64,000 nt of DNA from Doryteuthis pealeii (lineage: Eukaryota; Mollusca; Cephalopoda; Myopsida; Loliginidae), in NCBI GenBank assembly GCA_023376005.1, contig CM042138.1:94878250-94942249 (forward strand). Reading direction: 5' to 3'. Below are positions 56,640 to 64,000 of this stretch, piece by piece. The notes below the pieces were generated by a model. That model did no database searches. It was not told where the DNA came from and saw nothing but the letters and a program-made list of their open reading frames with translations. The translations under genes and the position numbers were made by a program. How positions within the stretch are numbered: the first letter of the stretch is position 1; each line of letters opens with the position of its first letter.

Positions 56640-56945
56640 CATCATTATCGCACAAGCAGCACGGATATCCATGACAATCTCTCGCCAACCTTCCCTATCA
56701 CTCATTGCCCCTGGGAGGTCCTCTGCGCAGTATCCAGAATCCTCACATAGTTGGTCAATGTAGGCCCTTAGTGGGCGTCCTACGTTAGCATGTCCATGTG
56801 TTGGCTTCCACAGGAGAACGTCGCTTATGAACTCGTCCCAGCTTCTCCAGCAGTGTCCTGCATGCCTAGTCCGTTTCACCCGGATGGTTTGTGAGATGGG
56901 GGCAGGTGACCATATAGTTGCTTTCTTGTGGGGTGCTGCTTCCAC
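56640..56945 (-). pseudogene. LINE-A C-terminal region
   Basis: The frame contains TIRVKRTRHAGHCWRSWDEF, ISDVLLWKPTHGHANVGRPL and RAYIDQLCEDSGYCAEDLPG then REGWREIVMDIRA. The HAGHCWR and GRPxxxYIxQL strings also mark the tail fragments elsewhere. No Cys/His finger follows, which separates it from LINE-B. Confidence 0.8.
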
Positions 56946-56999
56946 GACTTGTTCAGGACTGCATGCAGCATTCTTGTGCAGCTCCTATCTAGCTTATTC

Positions 57000-57628
57000 T
57001 CAAGGTACTTTGTTAAGGTCTATGTGGTGCAGCCATACAGCAGTACTGATATAACCACAGCCTGGAAGAATTGTCACTTTAGCTTTCAGTGAGATCGGAT
57101 TTCCATATGACTGATAATTTGTTTGTGGCTGCCATGCCTTTCCTATACGTGTATTAACATCGCTTTCTATGGATGAGATATTACTACCTAGGTATGTGAA
57201 CTGTTCCACTGGCTTAAGAAGCTTACCGTCAAGTGTGGAGATGTCTCCTTTCTTTTTGAAGCACATGAACTCGGTTTTATCAGAGTTCACATAGAGGCCG
57301 ATATTCTTTGCTGCCTCCTCCAAGCTATGTAGTAGTGACTCAGCCTGTGCCAGTGTATCTGCAAGAAGCGCAAGGTCATCAGCGTAGTCTGCATCTGTGA
57401 CTGTGCAGGATATTGCCTGCTTTTTGCCTTTCTTAGTGTAAAGCCTTTTTCTTTTATGGTATCTAATGATGTTCGAAGTGCATAGTCTAGGCATATTATA
57501 AATATATATGGTGCTAATGTATCTCCTTTTAGGACTCCAGCGGCGATGTCAAAGAAATCTGTGTCACCATCAGGTGAATGTACCATTGCTTTAGTGTCTT
57601 TGTAGAGCATCATTATAGTGGCAACCAT
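57000..57628 (-). pseudogene. LINE-A RT palm and thumb, two overlapping frames
   Basis: One frame (57287-57628) has GVLKGDTLAPYIFIICLDYA, the block with GxxQGD (here LKGD). A second (57000-57494) has DADYADDLALLADTLAQAES, with YADD at 57375-57386, then LYVNSDKTEFMCFKKKG, FTYLGSNIS and a truncated end. The YADD aspartates remain. A frameshift lies in the overlap. Confidence 0.85.
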
Positions 57629-57660
57629 TTTTTGGGGAGACCGTACACTAGTAGTATTTG

Positions 57661-57740
57661 TTCCATTTTCCCTCTGTGTATGGAATCAAATGCCTTGGAG
57701 AAGTCTACGAATAGTAGCGTTGCCTCTAGATTCTTTGCTC
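57661..57740 (-). pseudogene. LINE-A RT block A (catalytic Asp)
   Basis: On the minus strand EATLLFVDFSKAFDSIHRGK is readable; DFSKAFD lies at 57685-57705. The first catalytic aspartate is preserved though the frame is disconnected from its neighbours. Confidence 0.8.
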
Positions 57741-57758
57741 GACCCCTTCTATGATCCT

Positions 57759-58136
57759 TCAAATAGTCAGGATCTGGGTGGTTGTGGATCGATTTCTGCG
57801 GAATCCGTTTTGGTTTTTCCTAAAGATTTTCTCTATTTCGGGTTGGATGCGATTAAGAAGAAGGGAATTATATATTTTAGCTGCAATAGCAGTAAGAGTT
57901 ATGCCTCTGTAGTTTTTAGCGATTCCAAGGTCTCCCTTTTTGGGGAATGGGAGGATGCATCCTTTCATCCATTTGTCTATTCTATTTTGTCTATATACTG
58001 CATTGCATAGCCTAAGCAGTATGTCATTGAACTTTCCCATCTTCCATACCTCAGGTGGTATTTCATCAAGACTGGCAGCTTTTCTACCTTTTAGCTTCTT
58101 TAAGACTTTGTTTAGTTCTTCTATTTTGAAGTCCAA
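57759..58136 (-). pseudogene. LINE-A reverse transcriptase, N-terminal part
   Basis: A 125-codon frame contains KKLKGRKAASLDEIPPEVWK, GCILPFPKKGDLGIAKNYRG, ITLTAIAAKIYNSLLLNRI and FRKNQNGFRRNRSTTTQIL. These are RT blocks 0-2a (PxPKKGD, NYRGITL, QxGFRxxRST). A frameshift near 57740 separates it from the DFSKAFD motif. Confidence 0.85.
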
Positions 58137-58413
58137 GTTTGATGTCTAGTTATCTATCTACAATCTTTTGGTATTATTTTCTATGATTTTAGGGGGTTCC
58201 CCAATAGTTTCTGGAAGTGGTCTTTCCATTTCTGGAGTCTATCTTTTTGGCTGGTTGCCTTTAGCTTTGATCTAGAGGTACTTTACCTACCACTGATTTC
58301 ATTTACTGTCTGCCATGCTAATCGTGACTGTCTGTCTTCTATCGATTATCTAATGTTATTTATCTGTACTTGGATGTATTCTATTTGTTCTTTTTTGTAT
58401 GTTTCAGTTAGGT

Positions 58414-58671
58414 CTATCTGGGCTTTCTTAATGTTGTGTAGACTGGTGCTAGTTGGGTTTGTTTTATTATGTTGGGCTGCTTTTTTATATTGTTTCTCTT
58501 TTCTCTAAATGCTTCTGTCTCCCAGGGGACAGAGTGTTTGGCTCTTTCTTTGGTTGGTATACACTCAGCTGCTGCTTTCAGGTGGGCACTGACAAAGTTT
58601 TTGTATTCCTCGTTTGGAGTGTAGCTTTCAGTTGCCTCCTGGAAGATATCGAATTTATTTCTTACTGTCAC
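58414..58671 (-). pseudogene. LINE-A linker between endonuclease and RT
   Basis: An 85-codon frame with VRNKFDIFQEATESYTPNEE, YKNFVSAHLKAAAECIP and KHSVPWETEAFREKRNNIKK. The VPW...xxxxxxK pattern is typical of the region ahead of the RT domain. No catalytic motif. Confidence 0.65.
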
Positions 58672-58858
58672 AGTGTAGCGATTGCATATATCACTGTTCG
58701 CAAGTGTTGACCAGTCGTATCGTACAGACTTACTGGTTTGTTTTTGTTTCTACGTTGGCTAAGTTGTAATTTTGCTGTGACTATCCTGTGATCGGATGAT
58801 ACTCCTTCAAAGGAGGAGTATGCTTCACAGCTCATTGCACTATTTATCCATTTTTTAT

Positions 58859-59061
58859 TTATATAGGATATAGTCTAATTGGGCTTTTGTATTGTTTGGG
58901 CATATAGGTCCATAGTTTGCCTTTTCTTTTTTGGTATTTTGTATTTAAGCATACAAACCTGTTCTCAAGAGAGAACTCGGCTAGGAGTTCACCGTTTCTA
59001 TTTGGGATGTTATGTAGGCCGTATCTATTGTTCTCATTTTTGCCTATCTGCGCATTCATGT
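58859..59061 (-). pseudogene. LINE-A endonuclease domain, C-terminal part
   Basis: The frame continues the previous one after a frameshift: (G)DMNAQIGKNENNRYGLHNIP, NRNGELLAEFSLENRFVCLN and TKYQKRKGKLWTYM. These are the GDxNA and LxxFxxxxxLxxxNTxFxxxxxxxxTW landmarks of the domain. A second break follows near 58860. Confidence 0.8.
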
Positions 59062-59469
59062 CACCCCAATGATCAAGACATTGTGTTTGGGAATCTGTCT
59101 GGATAGGGAGGATAACTCATTATAGAACTTTGTGATGTCCGTTTCTTCGCTGACATTAGTGGGGCTATAGCACAAGATTACTGTCATGCAGGGATTCCCA
59201 TTAAATGTAGCGCATATAATTCTTTGTTGGATTTTTTCTACACTGTTTAGTGGTCTTATAGCTCGGGGGCTGAGGAGCATTCCTACACCTCCTCTGGTGG
59301 CATTTGTGGAGTTTTTCCACGCAAATGCCAACACAAACGTCCATCCATTACCTGTTTCATGACATTTTATTTCTAGTTCACTATGATCAAATCTATGCTC
59401 TTGTACGCAGGTTATCTCTATATTTTTATCTGCTGCAGATGCAGTTAAATCAGTTAGTTGGTTTATCAT
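59056..59469 (-). pseudogene. LINE-A endonuclease domain, N-terminal part
   Basis: A 137-codon frame contains ITCVQEHRFDHSELEIK (catalytic Glu region), FVLAFAWKN, GGVGMLLSPRAIRPLNSVEK, IICATFNGNPCMTVILCYSP then TNVSEETD. It runs to the VLIIG that normally precedes GDMN. The frame breaks there by extra G residues around 59058-59068. The enzyme would nick target DNA to prime reverse transcription. Confidence 0.8.
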
Positions 59470-59501
59470 TTTTAGTGTTCTGACATTAAATGTTGCTAAG
59501 T

Positions 59502-59805
59502 TTAAGTTTGTTTACGCCTTAGTAGGTGTGTTTTATTCCTAGGTTCTGTGGTTGGCTTTTTAGATATTGTTTTCAGAGCTACGACGTTGGTAGTATGTGT
59601 GTCTTGTTCGTCTGCTCTGGGTGTGATGCGGTTTGTGTTGTTTGATGTTGTTGGGGTGCTGTAGCGTTTTTTTCGACACAGGCCAGTGCTCAAACCCAAG
59701 GATGTTGAGGCACTGAAGCAAATTTTCCGACACAGACCAGCGCTCGAACCCGTGGACGCGCACCAGAATCAGCAAGAGTGGCGATGCTGTATGACCCCTT
59801 GTCAC
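59502..59805 (-). pseudogene. LINE-A N-terminal region with an internal duplicated motif
   Basis: Two overlapping frames cover this region. One contains GFERWSVSENLLQCLN followed by GFEHWPVSKKTLQHPNN, an approximately 16-residue unit repeated in tandem. A frame further on reads LATFNVRTLKMINQLTDLTA, the usual entry into the endonuclease domain. The start codon cannot be fixed because of frameshifts. Confidence 0.55.
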
Positions 59806-59859
59806 CCTCTCTTTGTCTCCAGTCCCACATTATTGCATACATATTGTAACATACCAGAC

Positions 59860-59930
59860 AAAAAGCATTGGTTGAGGTGTATCTCGTTACCTGGTGGTCA
59901 TGAGTTCAATACCTGGACCAGGTTATGAAA
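59860..59930 (+). repeat. tRNA-like SINE head, fragment
   Basis: TTGAGGTGTATCTCGTTACC and ATGAGTTCAATACCTGGACC resemble A- and B-box blocks. Only the head is visible, and it lies directly upstream of the LINE-A 5' end. Confidence 0.4.
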
Positions 59931-60339
59931 TACAAAATGAAAAAGACAGATAAGTGACATCACAAAGATGAATTAAGGACATCTAAGCACAGACACTAAC
60001 TTTTCTAGATTGAATAAAAGGTTCGCTGCAAAATTCCCAGAATATTTGTATTTACCTAACCCCTCCAGGATGTGAACAAAAGTTAAATAGATCTGTTTAA
60101 AAATCATTAATATTAGATGTGAATTCTTTTGGAAGTCCGTCGCAGACAACGATGACGTCACTCATATCTTCAGTTGTGGACCCTCTGGTGACTTATTAGT
60201 CCAATTCTGGACTGCAGATGCAGTCACACACATTGCAGGGGAAATTCCATCTACATTTGGTTGTTTATGACGACAAAAACATTGCTACTCTGCTGCCCTG
60301 TTTATCTCGATATGAGCTGCTTAGCTCCTGTGCAGTAGA
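59931..60339. other. Mixed small fragments
   Basis: Includes an R3 tail fragment (TTACCTAACCCCTCCAGGAT, 60050-60095) and an R1 scrap (AAATAGATCTGTTTAAAAAT near 60086). The rest is unassigned. Confidence 0.4.
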
Positions 60340-60545
60340 CGTCTCGCCAACTCTGTCTGCTGGAGGTCAGATCTTCCACGCTTGAAGGTGTGATGATACA
60401 TTTCGTCAGTGTTTAATATGGTCTTTGAACTGCTTTTGGGGGCTTCTGTTCTCCGTGTGCCATCTGTGAGTTTACTGTAAAGTAATTTATGAGGGAGTCT
60501 GTCTGCAGGCATGCAGATGGTGTGAACACTTGAAGCTATATAACT
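60340..60545 (-). pseudogene. LINE-B RT C-terminal region fragment
   Basis: The minus-strand frame reads VHTICMPADRLPHKLLYSKL, then TDGTRRTEAPKSSSKTIL and HHTFKRGRSDLQQTELARRL. RLPxxLLYxxLxxGxRxxGxP is a recurring string after the thumb of finger-bearing non-LTR elements. Short and disrupted. Confidence 0.55.
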
Positions 60546-60596
60546 ATGTGCAAAAGAAACACCTGATACCATATAACTGTGCAAAGAAATTCTTCT

Positions 60597-60622
60597 GGTT
60601 CTTCTTCTTCTTCTTCTTCTTC

Positions 60623-60660
<38 letters not shown>
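60597..60660. repeat. (TTC)n-(TTA)n microsatellite within R1 remnants
   Basis: TTC units turn into TTA units. R1 middle modules (CCATATAACTGTGCAAAG to the left, TTATTATTAAATAGGAATAA at 60858) lie on both sides, and R1 naturally carries a short ATTATTATTAAA at this place. Confidence 0.8.
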
Positions 60661-60662
<2 letters not shown>

Positions 60663-60799
60663 AGTCACGTTGAAAGCACCAGTTCCTGCTAGATCACCAA
60701 AGTTAAGCAGTGATGAACCTGTTCACTACTTAGACAAGTGACCATATTAAGCAACAGTAGGTACTATAAGAAACTGAATATCAAAAATGAATTGATTTG

Positions 60800-60900
60800 G
60801 CATTAAATGACCTGAAAAGGGTTGGTATGTCATAAAACAAAAAAACCAACCAACAACTATTATTATTAAATAGGAATAATTACTTGAAACCATATAATTA
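60800..60900. repeat. R1 hairpin end and middle-module fragments
   Basis: TTGGCATTAAATGACCTGAA, AAGGGTTGGTATGTCATAAA and ACAAAAAAACCAACCAAC form the hairpin with a tandem-like tail (plus sense). They are followed by ATAGGAATAATTACTTGAAA. Confidence 0.6.
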
Positions 60901-60903
60901 TGT

Positions 60904-60965
60904 ATAAGTTTGCCCAACCTCTCCATCACGGATAGAATGTGACACAAGGTTAATTTTTTTAAGCG
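60904..60965 (-). repeat. R3 SINE tail fragment
   Basis: AGTTTGCCCAACCTCTCCAT, CACGGATAGAATGTGACACA and AGGTTAATTTTTTTAAGC. Directly beside a fuller R3 copy in the same direction. Confidence 0.6.
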
Positions 60966-60979
60966 TTGTAAAGTTGGTT

Positions 60980-61262
60980 TAAGTATGTATTTAACCAACT
61001 CTTCTGCCATGAGCAGCATATGACATAGGGTCAATTTTTAAGCTGAATACAACTGATTTGAATCCAAAATTTTCCTTCTCCTAGACTGGTTGCCGAGCTA
61101 AGGCTAAGAACCCAGTCTGCCCTACTATTTACCCATAGCTGGGGGGAAGGGATGGATTAATGCCTTTCCAAAGCCATTAGAACAAAGTTAAATGCAAACA
61201 GCCTCATCCAGGATTTAAACTCAAATTGCTGATTCCATTTCCTACAACAATAACCATTATGC
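60980..61262 (-). repeat. R3 tRNA-derived SINE, near full length
   Basis: GTATGTATTTAACCAACTCT, CATGAGCAGCATATGACATA, GATTTGAATCCAAAATTTTC, CTAGACTGGTTGCCGAGC, CCCAGTCTGCCCTACTATTT, GCAAACAGCCTCATCCAGG, ATTTAAACTCAAATTGCTGA and ACAATAACCATTATGCC. A good consensus donor for R3. Confidence 0.85.
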
Positions 61263-61344
61263 CAAGGGCATATTTTTTTTTTCAGGATGTTACAAACTAC
61301 AAATGAAACATTTGATGAAGACTGGAGGGTACAAAATATCTTTT

Positions 61345-62070
61345 AGCTTGGTTTGTTGGATTTTACGGCATGTCAACCCTTGTTGGGTTATTTTATGCTG
61401 AAGATGTTTTGTTTTATTCATGCTTGATTGCTATTCAAATTTCAACACAACTTTTTAAAACTCATTTTTTTTATATTTAACCCATTCTTGGTTTGGTTTG
61501 GTTTGTTTTGTTTTACAGCATATCAACCTCAGTGGGTCATTTAATGCCAACAACGTTTTTGGAATAAATTCATTCTTAATGGATATTCAATTTTTTATAT
61601 AAACACATTTTTCTATTTAACCCATTGATGGAACTATAACAGGTACTACCACTCCGGGTCAAAGTGGACCTGGGACCAATGGTGATGAAGGGGTGCTCCA
61701 TATTTCCCAAACCTCCAGAATTGGAACCGCGCCATCAGTTTAACATCATATTCAGGACATGAAGACCCTCAGCCACTGCCTTCTAGCACACATATGATAA
61801 AAAGTGTTGGGAGTTGCCATAAGGGCAATAGGGTTAGGGCAATCATATAGGTGCTAGGGCTTGACATGACCAGCCGATTGATCGAAGGGGTCCTCTCCAA
61901 CTGCTCATCTAGCCTAAGTAAGGGTCTAAGTGGAGTGTTGCATGTCATGGACTGCTCATCCACCATCTAATGGGTACTACCACTCCGGGTCAGAGTTGAC
62001 CTGGGAGTAATGTGATGAAGGAGTACTCCACACTCCCAGAGTTCCAGAATTGGAACTTTACCATTAGATA
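61345..62070 (-). repeat. Nested R1 copies (at least two hairpin ends and two bodies)
   Basis: A first head (GGATTTTACGGCATGTCAAC, CCTTGTTGGGTTATTTTATG) runs to TTTAACCCATTC. A second complete R1 then starts with a GGTTTGGTTTGGTTTG tail, ACAGCATATCAACCTCAGTG hairpin and medium-form body (GAAGACCCTCAGCCACTGCC, GGCAATAGGGTTAGGGCAAT). At about 61970 the first body resumes (GGTACTACCACTCCGGGTCA). The reading is that one R1 inserted into another. Confidence 0.7.
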
Positions 62071-62229
62071 TCAAAATGCTGTGATTATAACAACCAAGAT
62101 AAGGATACTAGTCTAAGTGTATCACTGTATGATAATTCTTTATCTCAGAAATCAAAAAAAAAATTTTTCCTTTTTTACAACAGTAACATAATGTATGAAA
62201 ATGCAATGTGTATGTATTTAACAAACCCC

Positions 62230-62425
62230 TCCATCACGACAGCATGGATTCCTGGGATTCTCTCTCTCCACCCATCCCTATTGGTCATCACTCCTGGCAA
62301 GCCCTCCTCACAATATCTATTATCTACATAGAGCTGGTCAATGTAAGTCTTTGCTGGTCAGCCCACTTTTGTGTGTCCATGTTTAGGTATCCACTGGAGA
62401 ATGTCACTTATGAGTTCATCCTTTA
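62230..62425 (-). pseudogene. LINE-A 3' coding end
   Basis: The plus strand GGATTCCTGGGATTCTCTCT, ATAGAGCTGGTCAATGTAAG, CTTTGCTGGTCAGCCCAC and TGAGTTCATCCTTTATAA matches the C-terminal coding end of LINE-A (56.68-56.85 kb). It abuts an R3 tail scrap (TATGTATTTAACAAACCCCT). Frame not intact. Confidence 0.7.
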
Positions 62426-63065
62426 TAACCAAATTCAATTTTTATTGACCCCAAATAAAATTGAAATTAAATTAGAAAACATAATTTACCAGTATTAAAT
62501 ACAATTTTCATGAAAAAAAGAATCAGTAAATTGTAAATGCAAATGCACCTTCTTGTCAAACATCGCCAAAATCTACTAAAGGAGGTCATTAGAGATGTTA
62601 CACCAGAATCCTTACAGGCAATTCCATGTCAAATCATCCAGAAAAAAACTAAAATTGTCACCCACCCATTTAATTTTTCTGACATTTTGTACAGGTTTGG
62701 ACTGTGTTAAAGTTAGACATTCCCCAAAATTTGAGCTTCCAATTCCAAAAATTGTCGGAGTTATGTTGTTTTTAGCTCTCCAAATTTGGTGGGGTTGGTG
62801 AAAAATGGCGACTTTTTGTAAATCTATTTTTGTCTGTGAAATGAGTCTAGAGCTTCCCTACTCTTAAAAATTGGTTTATAAAAACATTTCTGCCCAAGGA
62901 ACCCAAAAATGCCATCGAAAAAGTCTTAAAAGTTAACCAATTTTAAGTTATTGATGATTTTTTTCATGGCAAGATCAATATCTTAATGTGGCACTGAATC
63001 TAAGACAACATTTTTTTCTATTATTATTTCACATATATTGAACATTATTTATACCAAAAAGAAAG
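62426..63065. other. No supported gene
   Basis: Repeated mentions of AAAATTGTC/AATTCC motifs but no recognised family. A 68-codon plus frame (62595-62801) has no motif. Confidence 0.3.
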
Positions 63066-63235
63066 TCTGACCCGGAGTGGTAGTACCTGTTAGGGTCCCA
63101 TCTATGGGTTAAATAGAAAAAATGAGTTTATAAAAAAATTGAGTATCCATTAAGAATGAATTTATTTCAAAACTTTGTCGCATTAAATGACCACTGAGGT
63201 TGATATGCCGTAAAACAAAACAAACAAACCAAACC
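63066..63235 (+). repeat. R1 repeat, 3' part with hairpin and tandem tail
   Basis: GTCTGACCCGGAGTGGTAGT, ACCTGTTAGGGTCCCATCTA, CATTAAATGACCACTGAGGT, TGATATGCCGTAAAACAAAA then CAAACAAACCAAACC. The tail is a clear short tandem array outside the hairpin. Confidence 0.8.
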
Positions 63236-63426
63236 TAGTGTTAGACCAGGGAGATTGTTTTTTGCTGAGGTAGAGCCATACCTTCCGTCAACTCCCTTCT
63301 TTACTGCACAGATCAGATTAACTAATCTGTGCTACTCATACGCTGAGTTGGCAGGAGCTAGTATTGAACTCAGAACCTTGTGATTCGTAAGTGGGTGCTC
63401 AACCAACTGAGTTAAACTGGCCCCAT
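63236..63426 (-). repeat. R2 SINE, 3'-truncated
   Basis: In reverse: GGGGCCAGTTTAACTCAGTT, GGTTGAGCACCCACTTACG, ACAAGGTTCTGAGTTCAATA (B box) and GCCAACTCAGCGTATGAGTA. It joins the R1 copy where its body would reach CTAGTG. Confidence 0.75.
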
Positions 63427-63595
63427 AAAAAAATTGAAGAAAAAAAAGAAAAAAGAGGATATAATGAACAACAAATTAACTATATAACACATGATATCCA
63501 TACTAGGGTATAATAAGGAAATTAATATTTCTTCTAAAAGAGGAGAGAGATGTCATATCTAAAAGAAACTAGAAGTTATCTCCCTTGGACTGGTT

Positions 63596-64000
63596 TAAGA
63601 ATACATTAAGGGACCAATTGAATGGAAAACATTGGTGGACTTAATGCATACTAACGCCTCATTAATGTATCTGTATAAATGTCAATTTGTGTGAATAAAG
63701 GACATAAAACGATCCATTTTACAACTAATCTTTGGTGTCAGCCCTTTATTCTTTAACTCCAAAATATATATTCCTGTATATTCAACTTATAGAGGGGAAA
63801 TATATGGGGCGAAATAGACCTTCGAATCAACAAGCTCCCCGCCGAGGGGGAACCAAAACAAGCAAGTTCTCCATCTTCTCACAAGCCAGACCCTCTGTTG
63901 GTCAACACATTCTTCTTTGCGTATGCTGGAAAATCCGATGTCGTAGTCGAAATAATCTTTAGCAGTTCAAAATCACATTTCCTATTTAGTTTTGTTTCTG
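63596..64000 (+). mobile_element. Possible LTR-retroelement start, cut by window edge
   Basis: TCTGTATAAATGTCAATTTG (TATA-like) is followed 20-30 bases later by GTGAATAAAGGACATAAAAC (AATAAA signal) and GGTGTCAGCCCTTTATTC, a layout like the R/U5 part of an LTR. A plus frame from ATG at 63804 gives MGRNRPSNQQAPRRGGTKTS, a basic Pro/Gln/Arg-rich start such as some Gag proteins have, and stops at 63962. No second LTR can be checked within the window. Confidence 0.25.

Larger units (their letters stand above)
56640..59820 (-). mobile_element. LINE-A non-LTR retrotransposon, long broken copy
   Basis: Reading leftwards from about 59.8 kb: a short N-terminal region, an apurinic-type endonuclease domain, a linker, a reverse transcriptase domain and a C-terminal HAGHCWRS...GRPxRxYIxQL region. 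Frameshifts and stops divide it into many frames, so it cannot make one protein now. The domain order is that of endonuclease-bearing non-LTR elements; the exact clade (RTE-like or CR1/Jockey-like) I cannot settle by eye. LINE-A tails at 17.8, 36.4 and 62.2 kb are 5'-truncated relatives. No terminal duplication was identified. Confidence 0.85.

Overview
This is an AT-rich, repeat-dense, gene-poor stretch of an animal nuclear genome. The features pointing that way are tRNA-headed SINEs, broken non-LTR retrotransposons (LINEs), fold-back DNA elements, long TA, GT and poly-A tracts, and no dense long ORFs. The style resembles a mollusc, perhaps a cephalopod, but that is an impression from repeat type and not a database identification.

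No complete host gene is visible. The best host-gene candidate is a minus-strand first exon near 52.94-53.06 kb. It has a GA-rich leader, an ATG in good context and a consensus splice donor, and would read leftwards. An unassigned minus-strand open frame lies about 1.1 kb downstream of it (51.56-51.82 kb). If the exon is real, much of the window to its left may be intron.

Repeat families (names are mine). R1 is the commonest, with about 18 copies or fragments; one end carries a conserved hairpin plus short tandem tails, and longer versions contain a LINE-type Cys/His finger segment. R2, R3 and R4 are tRNA-headed SINEs. R5 is an unclassified repeat of 1 kb or more, with copies at 9-10 kb and 30-32 kb. 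M2 is a roughly 330 bp inverted-repeat DNA element with three copies, one flanked by a clear 6 bp duplication. LINE-A is an endonuclease/reverse-transcriptase element; one long broken copy lies at 56.6-59.8 kb (minus) and three tail fragments lie elsewhere. LINE-B fragments end in a Cys/His finger.

Layout. 0-17 kb: R1-R4 copies in AT-rich sequence, with palindromes at 4.4 and 7.4 kb. 17-29 kb: the three M2 copies, an R1 copy split by a TA-flanked element (21.08-21.82 kb), and a fold-back at 24.9 kb. 29-37 kb: LINE-B tail, R5, a 316 bp tandem duplication (33.3-33.9 kb) and a LINE-A fragment with an insertion. 38-46 kb: a fold-back with a 5 bp duplication (39.6 kb), then a 4.1 kb block of two adjacent long-inverted-repeat elements (41.18-45.30 kb), then paired SINE heads. 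46-53 kb: mostly unique AT-rich DNA with small palindromes and the exon candidate. 53-64 kb: nested SINEs, the broken LINE-A, and a possible LTR-retroelement start at the right edge.

The least explained structures are the 41-45 kb pair of elements, the R1 terminal hairpin and size series, and the exon candidate.
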